Source of the DNA: Rhodococcus sp. 06-462-5
Lineage (GTDB): Bacteria; Actinomycetota; Actinomycetes; Mycobacteriales; Mycobacteriaceae
NCBI RefSeq assembly: GCF_002258315.1
Contig: NZ_NOYD01000053.1
Span: 1-64,000 of the forward strand
DNA: 64,000 nucleotides
Reading direction: 5' to 3'
Made by a program: the position numbers and the translations under genes. The notes under the pieces are model-generated. The model did no database searches. It had not been told where the DNA came from and was given only the letters and a program-made list of their open reading frames with translations. Below, piece by piece: positions 26,130-35,584 of the stretch (within the stretch, counting starts at the first letter, position 1; each line of letters starts with the position of its first letter).

Positions 26130-27173
26130 GTGTTCACCGTTCGCCGTCTGGCGCTGCTCTCGATCAGCGCAACCCTCGCCCTCGGTCTCGTCGCATGCAG
26201 CTCGGACGGCTCGTCCGACGAAGGCACGTCCAGCTCCGAGTCCGCCTCCGCAGAGTCTGCCCTCGTGGTGTACTCCGGCCGCGGTGAAGAGCTCGTCGAC
26301 CCACTGATCGAGCGCATCGGCGGCGGTATCGAGGTCGACTACTCGGGCAACACCAACGCCCAGGCCGCAAAGATCCTCGAAGAGGGCGACGCGACCCCGG
26401 CTGACGTCTTCTACGGCCAGGACGCAGGCGCACTCGGTGCCCTCGACGAGGCGGGCGCTCTCGCACCGCTGCCCGAGGACATTCTCTCGCTCGTTCCCGA
26501 GCAGTACCGCGGTGCCGACGGCACCTGGGTCGCCACCTCCGCACGGGCCCGCGTGCTGGCCTACAACTCCGATTCGGTGCAGGCAGCAGACCTGCCCACC
26601 GGTATCGACGGACTGCTCGATCCCCGCTGGCGAGGACAGATCGGCTACGCACCGACCAACGCGTCGTTCCAGGCCTTCGTCACCGCCCTGCGCGTGCAGC
26701 GCGGCGAGGACGGTGCCCGCACCTGGCTCGAAGGCTTCGTCGCCAACGAGCCCGTCGCCTTCGAGGGCAACGGCCCGCTGCTGACCGCCGTCAACGACGG
26801 ACAGGTGGCCACCGGCCTGCTCAACCACTACTACTGGTACCCCTTCAAGGACGAGAACGGCGACGACGCCCCGGTCGAGCTGCACTACTTCGAGCCCGGT
26901 GACCCCGGCGCGCTGATCAACGTCGCCGGTGCCGGTGTGCTGGCTGCCTCGGACAACCAGGAAGCGGCCTTCGATTTCGTGCGCGAGTTGCTCTCGACCG
27001 AATCGCAGACGTACTTCGCGAACGAGACCGCCGAATACCCGGTCATCGACGGAGTCACCTCCGACTACGACCTGCCGCCGCTGTCCGAGCTTGGTTCGAC
27101 CGATCTCGATCTGGGTCAGCTCTCGTCCCTCGAGGCCACTCAGACCCTCCTCACCGACGTCGGAATCATCTAG
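26130..27173 (+). CDS. Ferric-iron ABC transporter substrate-binding lipoprotein (FbpA/FutA family)
   Basis: 347 residues from the GTG at 26130, four bases after AGGAG. The signal peptide ends in the lipobox LVAC (Cys at residue 23) followed by a Ser/Glu-rich linker. The mature protein opens LVVYSGRGEELVDPLIE, typical of class IV iron-binding proteins, and contains the adjacent tyrosines in LLNHYYWYPF that coordinate ferric ion in this family. It should bind unchelated or weakly chelated ferric iron, independently of the siderophore. The permease follows after three bases and the ATPase overlaps that, so the three form an operon under an iron box. Confidence 0.92.
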   Translation: MFTVRRLALLSISATLALGLVACSSDGSSDEGTSSSESASAESALVVYSGRGEELVDPLIERIGGGIEVDYSGNTNAQAAKILEEGDATPADVFYGQDAGALGALDEAGALAPLPEDILSLVPEQYRGADGTWVATSARARVLAYNSDSVQAADLPTGIDGLLDPRWRGQIGYAPTNASFQAFVTALRVQRGEDGARTWLEGFVANEPVAFEGNGPLLTAVNDGQVATGLLNHYYWYPFKDENGDDAPVELHYFEPGDPGALINVAGAGVLAASDNQEAAFDFVRELLSTESQTYFANETAEYPVIDGVTSDYDLPPLSELGSTDLDLGQLSSLEATQTLLTDVGII

Positions 27174-27176
27174 TCG

Positions 27177-28745
27177 GTGCTCACGTCTGCACTCCAGCCG
27201 CTTCGGCGGCGCCACTTCGGCGGTCGTCCCGTTCTCGGGACGGCCGCGTTGTGCGTGGGAGCGCTGACACTGACGCCGTTGGTGTATCTGTTCGTTCGAG
27301 CGTTCGACGGCGGAACCGAGAAGGTTCTGCGACTGCTTCTTCGGCAACGCACACTCGACCTCGCCATCCGCACGGCAACGCTGACGCTCACCGTGCTCGT
27401 CGCGTCTGTTGTGGTCGGGACGCTGCTGGCGTGGTTGACCGTCCGTACCGACCTACCGGGTCGACGCTTCTTCGCGATGGTCCTCGCCGCTCCACTCGCC
27501 ATCCCGTCGTACGTGTCCGGGTACCTGTGGATCGCCGAGTTCCCCTCGTTGGCAGGGTTTTCCGGTGCGGCCCTGGTGCTCACGTTGTCCTGCTTTCCGC
27601 TGGTGATGCTGCCGGTGTCCGCGGCGTTCGCCACCGCGGACCCATCGTTGGCCGAAGTGTCCCGCACCCTCGGCCGAGGCGCTGTGCGCACGGCGCTGAC
27701 CGTCGAGTGTCGGCGGGTGGTGCCGGCCGCGGCGGCAGGTGCGCTTCTGGTGGCGCTGTACACCATCAGTGACTTCGGGGCGGTGGCTCTGATGCGATAC
27801 GACGCCTTCACGCTCGGCATCTACAGTGCGTACCGCGGGGGACTCGATCGCACCGCGGCCGCCGTCCTCGGACTGGTCCTCGTGGTGGGCGCGTTGGTGC
27901 TCACCCTCCTCGAACGGCGTGCCCGACGCGGCGCCACGGCGAGGGTGGGATCGGGAACGGACCGGCAGGCCGAGCCGATCGTCCTCGGCCGGTGGCGCAT
28001 GCCGGCTCTGGCCGTTGTCGTTGCCGCACTGACAGTCTCGGTGGTGGTTCCGATACTGGCCTTGGCGCGATGGCTGAGTCGATCGTTGCGATTCACCGTC
28101 GACTGGGTGGACGTGCTGGCCGTCACGGCCAAGACCGTCCAGTACTCCGCGACCGCCGCGGTGGTGGTGGCCGTGCTCGCGCTTCCGGTCGCGTTGTTCG
28201 CGGCCCGATCCACGTCGAGGGCGGCCCGCGGCGCCGAGTTGTCCACCTACATCGCGCACGGACTACCTGGTATCACCGTCGGGCTCGCCACGGTCTTCCT
28301 CGGAATCAGGTTCCTGCCGTCGTTCTACCAGACGGCGGTGCTGCTGGTGCTGGCATACGTGGTGCTTTTCCTTCCATTGGCCGTCGGCAGTACCAGAGCG
28401 GTGGTCGACGCCACTCCCGTTGTCCTCGAGGACGTCTCACGGACCCTGGGCGCAGGCAGGCTGCGTACCGACCTTCGCGTGACGATTCCGATCGCGGCAC
28501 CCGGCATCGCCGCCGGGGCTGCCCTGGTGTTCCTGACCGTCGCCAAGGAACTACCCGCGACGTTGATGCTGCGCCCTCGGGGAGTCGACACACTCGCGAC
28601 TACGCTGTGGTCCACCACCGAGGCGTTCCGATACGGCGAGGCGGCACCCTACGCCCTGGCCCTGATCCTGATCTCGGTGGTTCCGACGGTCGTACTGACA
28701 CGGGCGCTGGGGCGCACGACGCGGAAGCGAGTAGCACTGCCATGA
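27177..28745 (+). CDS. Ferric-iron ABC transporter permease (FbpB family, fused double permease)
   Basis: 522 residues, GTG start three bases after the FbpA-type stop. Two homologous halves of about six membrane segments each are visible; each carries the EAA-type cytoplasmic loop. The first reads LAEVSRTLGRGAVRTALTV and the second LEDVSRTLGAGRLRTDLRV. This duplicated permease is characteristic of the FbpB/SfuB/HitB ferric-iron importers, where one polypeptide makes the whole channel. Its stop overlaps the ATPase start (ATGA). Confidence 0.93.
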   Translation: MLTSALQPLRRRHFGGRPVLGTAALCVGALTLTPLVYLFVRAFDGGTEKVLRLLLRQRTLDLAIRTATLTLTVLVASVVVGTLLAWLTVRTDLPGRRFFAMVLAAPLAIPSYVSGYLWIAEFPSLAGFSGAALVLTLSCFPLVMLPVSAAFATADPSLAEVSRTLGRGAVRTALTVECRRVVPAAAAGALLVALYTISDFGAVALMRYDAFTLGIYSAYRGGLDRTAAAVLGLVLVVGALVLTLLERRARRGATARVGSGTDRQAEPIVLGRWRMPALAVVVAALTVSVVVPILALARWLSRSLRFTVDWVDVLAVTAKTVQYSATAAVVVAVLALPVALFAARSTSRAARGAELSTYIAHGLPGITVGLATVFLGIRFLPSFYQTAVLLVLAYVVLFLPLAVGSTRAVVDATPVVLEDVSRTLGAGRLRTDLRVTIPIAAPGIAAGAALVFLTVAKELPATLMLRPRGVDTLATTLWSTTEAFRYGEAAPYALALILISVVPTVVLTRALGRTTRKRVALP

Positions 28746-29797
28746 GCATGGTGATTTCCGGACTCGTTGCCTCGTACGGCAGTACGGCGGTCCTGCACGG
28801 GATCGACCTCGACCTCGGCGACGGAGAGATGCTCGCCGTTCTCGGCCCCTCCGGCTGCGGTAAGACGACCCTGTTGCGATCCCTTGCGGGACTGCACCGC
28901 ATCGACGCGGGCCGGATCACCTCCGACGGGCGGGACATCTCGGTGGCGGGGCAGATTCAGGTACCGCCGGAGAAGCGGGGGATCGGCCTGATGCCGCAGG
29001 AAGGTGGGCTGTTCCCACACCTGACGGTACGAAGGAACATCGAATTCGGCTTGCGTGCAGGGTTTCTGCGGCCCTACCTGTCCGGTCGCGCAGAGCGCAC
29101 TCGACGCGTCGACGAGATGCTCGAGCTCGTCGGACTGCCCGACGCCGGTGGGGTGAAACCCAGCGAGCTCTCGGGCGGTCAGCAGCAGCGCATCGCGTTG
29201 GCACGTGCGCTCGCGCCTGCTCCGTCGGTGGTGTTGATGGACGAGCCGTTCGCTGCCCTCGACGCGGGGCTGCGTACCTCGATTCGTCAGGATGTACGAG
29301 AGTTGTTGCAGTCCAGCAAGACCGCGTCGATCCTCGTCACCCACGACCGGGCCGAGGCGCTCGGAACTGCAGATCGGGTCGCCGTGCTGTTGGGTGGTCG
29401 CTGCGCCCAGATCGACACCCCGCGTGAGGTGTACGAGCGACCCGCCACACCCGCGGTCGCGAGGTTCGTCGGCGACGCCTACTTCGTCGACGCTGCGGCC
29501 CAGGGCGGCCACGTCGACACCGTCCTCGGGCGTCTCGAATCCACCACCCGAGCGACGGGCGACGGGCAGGCGTTGCTCCGGCCCGAGCAGCTGCTGGTCT
29601 CGGAGCTCGACGACGGCGCATTCGTCGTCGAACACGAGTTCTTCACCGGCCCCGAATCCTCGGTCACTCTGCGGCACAGCGACACCGGGTTGCGGCTTCG
29701 AGCCATCGCGCGGACCGCCGACCGACTCGCCCCCGGCGCCGCCGTGGACGTCACGGTGACATCGCCGGTGCACTGGTTTCCGTCCTCGTCGGACTAG
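28742..29797 (+). CDS. Ferric-iron ABC transporter ATP-binding protein (FbpC family)
   Basis: 351 residues. ATPase motifs are intact: Walker A GPSGCGKTT near residue 36, signature ELSGGQQQR, Walker B VVLMDEPFAALDA and the switch His in LVTHDRAEAL. The last 110 residues form a regulatory/TOBE-like extension (LLRPEQLLV...), as in other FbpC and sugar-importer ATPases. It completes the three-gene iron importer. Its 3' end overlaps the next, convergent gene by 4 bases. Confidence 0.92.
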   Translation: MSMVISGLVASYGSTAVLHGIDLDLGDGEMLAVLGPSGCGKTTLLRSLAGLHRIDAGRITSDGRDISVAGQIQVPPEKRGIGLMPQEGGLFPHLTVRRNIEFGLRAGFLRPYLSGRAERTRRVDEMLELVGLPDAGGVKPSELSGGQQQRIALARALAPAPSVVLMDEPFAALDAGLRTSIRQDVRELLQSSKTASILVTHDRAEALGTADRVAVLLGGRCAQIDTPREVYERPATPAVARFVGDAYFVDAAAQGGHVDTVLGRLESTTRATGDGQALLRPEQLLVSELDDGAFVVEHEFFTGPESSVTLRHSDTGLRLRAIARTADRLAPGAAVDVTVTSPVHWFPSSSD

Positions 29798-30360
29798 TTT
29801 CGCAGCTCCACCAACACGATCGGCTCGTCCTGGCCCGGCCAGGTACCCAGCAGATGGGGCAGCTCGGTCGGAGTCGCATCGATCACCCGCCGGACATGCA
29901 GGTGGGGTGACGTCGAGGCGCTTCCACCGGAACCCCGCACCTGCGTGGTGGACTCACGCACCGATCGAGAACCGTCGGCCGCCTGCACCACGAGCTCTGC
30001 CTGGCCAGCGGCCTCGACGATGGCCGCGGTGGTGACCGCCACGTACACCGGATCGCCGACGCCGTCGTACACCCAGCGCGTGCCGAGCACCGAATGTTCC
30101 ATCGTGGCAACGAGATACGTGTCTGCCCCGGGCAGTGGTGTGCTGCGGTAGGTGAGTGGCACCTGAAACACGGTGCCCGACGCAGAACGCAGGAGATGTG
30201 TCTCGATGCCGACCTCGCCGTCGGGATCGTCGAATCGATACGCGCCGACGGCCTCGAGTCCGGTGATGTCCAGACGGGAAGACCACGCCTGCGTCGGAAG
30301 CCACGCCGCGATTGCGTCGAGTTTCGATGGAACGAGCGTCGCGTGATGAATGAGGGCCAT
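29794..30360 (-). CDS. Stand-alone maltokinase N-terminal-cap-like domain protein
   Basis: 188 residues from the ATG at 30360. The sequence follows the pattern of the maltokinase N-terminal cap family: MALIHHATLVPSKLDAIAAWLP at the start, then FDDPDGEVGIETHLL, VFQVPLTYRSTPLPGAD, and VLGTRWVYDGVGDPVY. In trehalose-linked maltokinases this domain precedes the kinase, but here no kinase domain follows. Such short free-standing members are common in actinobacteria and have no established function. It is convergent to the iron-importer ATPase gene, with a 4-base overlap, and is followed by the MFS gene on the same strand upstream. Confidence 0.75.
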   Translation of the reverse strand: MALIHHATLVPSKLDAIAAWLPTQAWSSRLDITGLEAVGAYRFDDPDGEVGIETHLLRSASGTVFQVPLTYRSTPLPGADTYLVATMEHSVLGTRWVYDGVGDPVYVAVTTAAIVEAAGQAELVVQAADGSRSVRESTTQVRGSGGSASTSPHLHVRRVIDATPTELPHLLGTWPGQDEPIVLVELRN

Positions 30361-30383
30361 GCGCAAAAGCTACCGAAGGAACG

Positions 30384-31796
30384 CTATCGGGTCGGTTCCG
30401 CTCCACGCTTGGGCATGAACAGTGCCGCGACGGCCATCACCGCTGCCGCCGCCAGGACACCCAGAAAGACCGGATGGATGGCGTCGGACAGTTGTTCGGG
30501 GCTCGGGTCGTCGGAGATGCGTGAGTTGACGATGGCACCGAACACCGCGACCCCGACTGCGCTGCCGATGGAGCGGGCGAACATGTTGGTCGAGGTGGCG
30601 ACGCCCCGCTCGGACCATTCGACGCTCGACTGAGCGGCGATGAGGGTGGGGCTGGCGATCAGACCCATACCGAGGCCGATGACGAAGCACACCGCGCCGA
30701 CCTGCCACACCTGTGAGCCGGCACCGAGGCCGGTGGCGAATGCCGCTCCGACGACCGCGATGGAGGCACCGATCAGCGCCGTGGTGCGGAAACCGAACCG
30801 GAGATACACCCGTCCGGAGAGAGATGCCGCGATGGGCCAGCCGAGCGTCAGGGTGGACAGCGCGAAGCCTGCGACGATCGCGCCGGTGCCGAGCACGCCC
30901 TGCACGAACGTCGGCACGTACGAGGTCAGGCCGAGGATCAGAGCGCCGACGAGCAGTGAAATGAAGCTGCTGACCACCAGCACCCGACGCGTGAACACCC
31001 ACAGCGGCAGGATCGGCTCCTCGACTCTGGTCTGCACCACTGCGAACGCGGCGAGCAAGGAGACTCCGGCAGCGAAGATGGCGATGCTGACAGGGGAGTT
31101 CCAGGCCCAGGACTGTCCGCCCTCGAGCAGCCCGAGCAGCACCATCGCTGCGCCCACCGTCAGCAGGCCTGCACCGAGGTAGTCGATCTTGGGTTTGGTG
31201 CGTTCGACGGCTCCCTCGTCGAACTTGCGCCACAGCATCACCGCGGCCAGCGCGCACAGCGGAATGTTGACGAAGAAGATCCAGCGCCACGTCAGGAACT
31301 CGGAGAAGATACCGCCGAGTGCCGGGCCCAGTACCGAGGACATCGCCCATACGCTGGCGAGGTAGCCCTGCACCTTGGCGCGCTCGGCCAGGGTGTAGAT
31401 ATCGCCTGCGATGGTGATGGCCATCGGCTGCACGGCACCTGCGCCGAGGCCCTGGACTGCACGGAAGGCGATCAGGGCGGGCATGCTCCAGGCCAGTCCG
31501 CACAGGATCGAGCCGAGCAGAAACACCGCGATGCCGAACAGCATGATCTTCTTGCGGCCGAACAGGTCGGCCAGTTTGCCGTACAGGGGTACCGATACCG
31601 CCTGCGCCAGAAGATAGATGGAGAACAGCCACGGAAACTGCGTGAAGCCGCCAAGGTCGTCGACGATGGACAGCACCGCAGTGGCGATGATGGTCGCGTC
31701 GAGGGCGACCAGAGACGTACTGAGCATCAACGCAACCAGTATCGGTCCGCGTTCGGAGCGGAATCCGACATCCGAGGTCGTGTTTTTCGTTGCCAC
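30384..31796 (-). CDS. MFS drug/metabolite exporter (DHA2, EmrB/QacA-like)
   Basis: 470 residues from the GTG at 31796 (VATKNTTSD); the open frame extends further upstream, but that would overlap the divergent purC gene. Twelve to fourteen membrane segments are visible. The major-facilitator loop 2-3 motif is GKLADLFGRKKIML, and the motif-C-like segment is GPALGGIFSEFLTWRWIFFVNIP, which is typical of proton-driven drug exporters. The substrate cannot be inferred. It lies between the small cap-domain gene and purC, and shares a 62-base divergent promoter region with purC. Link to the siderophore genes is possible but unsupported. Confidence 0.88.
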   Translation of the reverse strand: MATKNTTSDVGFRSERGPILVALMLSTSLVALDATIIATAVLSIVDDLGGFTQFPWLFSIYLLAQAVSVPLYGKLADLFGRKKIMLFGIAVFLLGSILCGLAWSMPALIAFRAVQGLGAGAVQPMAITIAGDIYTLAERAKVQGYLASVWAMSSVLGPALGGIFSEFLTWRWIFFVNIPLCALAAVMLWRKFDEGAVERTKPKIDYLGAGLLTVGAAMVLLGLLEGGQSWAWNSPVSIAIFAAGVSLLAAFAVVQTRVEEPILPLWVFTRRVLVVSSFISLLVGALILGLTSYVPTFVQGVLGTGAIVAGFALSTLTLGWPIAASLSGRVYLRFGFRTTALIGASIAVVGAAFATGLGAGSQVWQVGAVCFVIGLGMGLIASPTLIAAQSSVEWSERGVATSTNMFARSIGSAVGVAVFGAIVNSRISDDPSPEQLSDAIHPVFLGVLAAAAVMAVAALFMPKRGAEPTR

Positions 31797-31844
31797 GGCT
31801 ACCAGTCTGATGCCTGCCGGCACCCCCGCGGCCACCGGCCCAGA

Positions 31845-31850
31845 TAGTGT
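31845..31850 (+). promoter_or_regulatory. Candidate -10 element of a leaderless purC transcript
   Basis: TAGTGT (TAnnnT) ends 8 bases before the GTG start, and no ribosome site is visible in between. This spacing would place transcription start on or next to the start codon. The call rests on spacing and pattern only. Confidence 0.35.
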
Positions 31851-31858
31851 TGAACACC

Positions 31859-32743
31859 GTGCGACCATCACTGAGTAGCTACGAGCATCTGGCCGGCGGC
31901 AAGGTCCGCGATCTGTACACGATCGACGACGCGCATCTGCTGCTCGTCGCGAGCGACCGAATCTCGGCCTACGACCACATCCTCGACACCCCGATTCCGG
32001 ACAAGGGACGCGTGTTGACGGCCATGAGCGTGTTCTTCTTCGAAGAGCTCGGCGGCGTCAACCACTTGGCCGGCGATCCGCTCGACGAACGCATTCCCGC
32101 CGAACTGCTCGGCCGTGCCCTGGTGGTGAAGAAGCTGAACATGGTGCCGATCGAATGCGTCGCGCGCGGCTACCTCACTGGATCCGGGTTGGCGGACTAC
32201 AACGCGACCGGAGCCGTGTGCGGCGTGCAGCTTCCCCCCGGGCTCGTGGAATCCAGCAAGCTCGACCAGGCGATCTTCACGCCCGCGTCGAAGGCCGAAC
32301 TGGGCGATCACGACGAGAACATCACCTTCGACCAGGCCGTCGAGCAGGTCGGTGCCGAACTCGCGTTCAAGTTGCGCGAAGACACCATCGAGATCTACTC
32401 GCGCGCAGCCAACTTCGCTCTGGAACGCGGAATCATCCTCGCGGACACCAAGTTCGAGTTCGGTACCGATGCCGACGGCAACCTCGTCCTCGCCGACGAG
32501 GTTCTCACTCCCGATTCCTCACGCTACTGGCCCGCCGATTCGTACCAGGAAGGTCGCGTCCAGCCCAGCTTCGACAAGCAGTTCGTCCGCGACTGGTTGA
32601 CGGGCGAATCCGGCTGGGATCGCAGCTCCGACACTCCACCGCCGCCGTTGCCGGACGACATCGTCGCCGCAACACGCAGCCGCTACATCGAGGCCTACGA
32701 GCGCATCTCGGGCCTGAACTTCGACGATTGGGTCACACCATGA
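31859..32743 (+). CDS. purC: Phosphoribosylaminoimidazole-succinocarboxamide synthase
   Basis: 294 residues, eukaryote/actinobacteria-like length. Recognizable SAICAR synthetase blocks are GGKVRDLYTID at the N-terminus, VASDRISAYDHIL, the long NMVPIECVARGYLTGSGLADY, and ILADTKFEFGTDADG with LADEVLTPDSSRYW. The enzyme joins CAIR and aspartate using ATP in purine synthesis. I start at the GTG at 31859 (MRPSLSSYEHLAGGK), where conservation begins. The stop overlaps the oligopeptidase start (ATGA), a purC-ptrB arrangement known in this group. Other purine genes follow from 42707. Confidence 0.95.
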   Translation: MRPSLSSYEHLAGGKVRDLYTIDDAHLLLVASDRISAYDHILDTPIPDKGRVLTAMSVFFFEELGGVNHLAGDPLDERIPAELLGRALVVKKLNMVPIECVARGYLTGSGLADYNATGAVCGVQLPPGLVESSKLDQAIFTPASKAELGDHDENITFDQAVEQVGAELAFKLREDTIEIYSRAANFALERGIILADTKFEFGTDADGNLVLADEVLTPDSSRYWPADSYQEGRVQPSFDKQFVRDWLTGESGWDRSSDTPPPPLPDDIVAATRSRYIEAYERISGLNFDDWVTP

Positions 32744-34869
32744 CGATCACCCCACCCGTTGCCAAGAAGGTGCCGCACGAGCGCACCCACCACGGCGATA
32801 CGTTCATCGACAACTACGAGTGGCTGCGTGCCAAGGACGATCCCGAGGTGATCGCCCACCTCGAAGCCGAGAACGCATACACCGAGCAGCAGACCGCAGG
32901 CCTGGAGTCGTTGCGCGGCAAGATCTTCGACGAGATCAAGTCGCGAACCCAGGAGACCGACCTGTCCGTGCCGACGCGGATGGGGCAGTGGTGGTACTAC
33001 TCGCGCACCGTCGAGGGACAGTCCTACGGTCTCCAATGCCGTTGCCCCGTCGATTCTCCCGACGACTGGACTCCGCCCACACTGTCGTCCGACGTGGACG
33101 TCCCCGGTGAGCAGATCCTGCTCGACGCCAACGAAGAAGCGAAGGGACACGACTTCTTCTCCCTCGGAGCGTTCTCGATCAGCCTCGACGGCACGCTGCT
33201 GGCCTATTCCACCGACACCGAGGGCGACGAGCGCTACACACTGCGCTTCAAGAACCTCGAGACCGGCGAACTGCTCGCCGACACCATCGAGAACGTCGCG
33301 CCCGGAGCCACCTGGACGGCCGACGCCACTCACGTGTTCTACCTGACGGTCGACGAATCCTGGCGTCCCGATACCGTCTGGCGGCACACCCTCGGCAAGT
33401 CCGGGGACGTCAAGGTCTTCCACGAGCCCGACGAAAGTTACTGGGTCGGCTTCGGTTCGACCCGTAGCGAGAAGTACCTGATGATCTGGGTCGGCTCGAA
33501 GATCACCTCCGAGTGCCTGGTGCTCGAATCCACCGATCCCGAGGGCGAGTTCCGCGTCGTACTGCCCCGCACGGACGGCGTCGAATACAGCATCGAACAT
33601 GCCGTGGTGGCCGGTGAGGATCGATTCCTCATCACCCACAACGGCTCGGTGAACGGCTGGGGCACCGAGGGGGAGAAGGCCGAGAACTTCCTGCTCGCCG
33701 AGGCTCCGGTCTCGGACCCACTCGACCAGCGCACCCTGGTTCCGCATCGCGACGACGTTCGGGTCGAGGACATCGATGCGTTCGCCGGCCACCTGATCTT
33801 CACCTACCGTCGAGAAGCCCTGACGCGCATGGCGATCTGGCCGCTGACCGACGAGGGGTACGGCGAGTACCGCGAGCTCGAATTCGACGAGGAGCTCTAC
33901 TCCGTCGGCGCAGGCTCGAACCCGGAATGGGATCAGCCGCTGCTTCGGATGGTGTACACCTCGTTCATCACTCCCGGCCAGGTCTACGACCTCGACATCG
34001 CCAGTGGCGAACTGCTGCTCCGTAAATCGCAGCCGGTTCTGGGCGAGTTCGACGCCGGTGACTACGTGCAGCACCGTGAATGGGCCACCGCTCCGGACGG
34101 AACTCAGGTCCCGCTGTCCGTCATCGCGCGCAAGGACGTGCCCGACGGCCCCGCGCCGACGCTGCTGTACGGCTACGGATCCTACGAGGCGTCGATGGAC
34201 CCGTCGTTCTCGGTGGCGCGGCTCTCGCTCCTCGATCGCGGCATCGTCTTCGTCGTCGCACACGTTCGCGGCGGCGGCGAGATGGGTCGGCACTGGTACG
34301 ACAACGGCAAGACGCTGAAGAAGAAGAACACGTTCACCGACTTCATCGCTGCCGCACAGCATCTCATCGACACCGGACGCACCTCGCCGAAGCATCTGGT
34401 CGCCGACGGCGGCAGCGCAGGCGGACTGCTCATGGGAGCGGTGGCCAACATGGCACCGGAGCTGTTCAACGGCATCCTCGCCAACGTTCCGTTCGTCGAT
34501 CCGCTCACCTCCATCCTCGACCCGTCGCTGCCATTGACGGTCATCGAATGGGACGAATGGGGAAACCCGTTGGCCAGCAAGGAGGTGTACGACTACATGA
34601 AGTCCTACAGCCCTTACGAGAACGTCGAGGCCAAGGACTACCCGTCGATCCTGGCGATCACGTCCATCAACGACACCCGCGTCCTCTACGTCGAACCCGC
34701 CAAATGGGTTGCGGCCCTGCGTGCAACGAAGACCGGTGACTCGGACCTGCTGCTCAAGACCGAAATGAGCGCCGGACACGGAGGAGTCAGCGGACGCTAC
34801 GAGAAGTGGAAAGAAGCGGCTTTCGAGTACGCGTGGATCGTGAGTGCGGCTGGCGCCGCAGTGGCGTGA
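32740..34869 (+). CDS. ptrB: Oligopeptidase B (S9A serine peptidase)
   Basis: 709 residues, the usual length. The N-terminal two thirds (to about residue 430) form the beta-propeller. The C-terminal alpha/beta-hydrolase domain has the catalytic Ser559 in DGGSAGGLLMG, Asp645 in INDTRVLYVEPAKW and His680 in SAGHGGVSGRY. Conserved LYGYGSYEASMDPSF and HVRGGGEMGRHWYDNGK precede the nucleophile. The enzyme cleaves short peptides after basic residues in the cytoplasm. It is translationally coupled to purC. Confidence 0.93.
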   Translation: MTITPPVAKKVPHERTHHGDTFIDNYEWLRAKDDPEVIAHLEAENAYTEQQTAGLESLRGKIFDEIKSRTQETDLSVPTRMGQWWYYSRTVEGQSYGLQCRCPVDSPDDWTPPTLSSDVDVPGEQILLDANEEAKGHDFFSLGAFSISLDGTLLAYSTDTEGDERYTLRFKNLETGELLADTIENVAPGATWTADATHVFYLTVDESWRPDTVWRHTLGKSGDVKVFHEPDESYWVGFGSTRSEKYLMIWVGSKITSECLVLESTDPEGEFRVVLPRTDGVEYSIEHAVVAGEDRFLITHNGSVNGWGTEGEKAENFLLAEAPVSDPLDQRTLVPHRDDVRVEDIDAFAGHLIFTYRREALTRMAIWPLTDEGYGEYRELEFDEELYSVGAGSNPEWDQPLLRMVYTSFITPGQVYDLDIASGELLLRKSQPVLGEFDAGDYVQHREWATAPDGTQVPLSVIARKDVPDGPAPTLLYGYGSYEASMDPSFSVARLSLLDRGIVFVVAHVRGGGEMGRHWYDNGKTLKKKNTFTDFIAAAQHLIDTGRTSPKHLVADGGSAGGLLMGAVANMAPELFNGILANVPFVDPLTSILDPSLPLTVIEWDEWGNPLASKEVYDYMKSYSPYENVEAKDYPSILAITSINDTRVLYVEPAKWVAALRATKTGDSDLLLKTEMSAGHGGVSGRYEKWKEAAFEYAWIVSAAGAAVA

Positions 34870-34909
34870 TCAGGCGCCCTTTGGGGCACTTATCCGCACC
34901 ACTGGCGCG

Positions 34910-35584
34910 TCAGCGCCACACGTAGCGGACCTGCGGTCGCCCGGCTTTGCCGTATTCGGTGTGCCGGGTGACCAGTCCGTCGTCGGCGAGGCGCTCGAGA
35001 TATCGCCACGCCGTCACTCGGGACACTCCGACGACCTTGGCGGCCTCGGATGCATTGAGTCCGTCGGCCGCTTCCTTGATGCTCGCGGTGATGCCGTCCA
35101 TCGTCTGCGGGGCGATGCCCTTGGGTGTCGAGACGCGTTCGTCGGCCGTCCGCAGATGCGCCATCGCGCGGTCGATGTCGCGTTGACTCGACGCGTTCTC
35201 GCCTGCCGGCAACGCGGCATGGAACTCGCGATAGCGCTCGAGCTTGTCGCGGAACGCGGCGAAGGTAAACGGCTTGAGCAGGTACAGCACGATGCCGTGT
35301 GCCACGGCGGAGCGCACCACCGACAGATCCCGTTCGGAGGTGATGGCGATGACGTCGGGACTCGGGCGTAGACCGCCGAGCGCCGCCGCCACGTCGATGC
35401 CGCTCGCGTCGGGCAGACCGATGTCGAGCAACACCAGATCGACGGCCTCGGTGCTGGCGAAGCGCATGGCCGACGCTCCGGTGTGCGCCACCCCGGCGAC
35501 CTCGAAGCCCGGGGTGCGCTCGACGTACGTCTTGTGCGCTTCGGCGATCAGTGGTTCGTCGTCGACGATCAGGACGCGGATCAC
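34910..35584 (-). CDS. Two-component response regulator, CitB/DcuR family
   Basis: 224 residues. The receiver domain has the acidic pair Asp8-Asp9, the phosphorylated Asp54 in LVLLDIGLPDASG, Thr82 and the conserved Lys104 in YLLKPF. The C-terminal part has a helix-turn-helix (LNASEAAKVVGVSRVTAWRYLERL) as in CitB/DcuR/DctR regulators, which control carboxylate uptake. The start overlaps the end of its kinase gene by 4 bases. The adjacent divergent dicarboxylate symporter is the obvious target. Confidence 0.92.
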   Translation of the reverse strand: MIRVLIVDDEPLIAEAHKTYVERTPGFEVAGVAHTGASAMRFASTEAVDLVLLDIGLPDASGIDVAAALGGLRPSPDVIAITSERDLSVVRSAVAHGIVLYLLKPFTFAAFRDKLERYREFHAALPAGENASSQRDIDRAMAHLRTADERVSTPKGIAPQTMDGITASIKEAADGLNASEAAKVVGVSRVTAWRYLERLADDGLVTRHTEYGKAGRPQVRYVWR

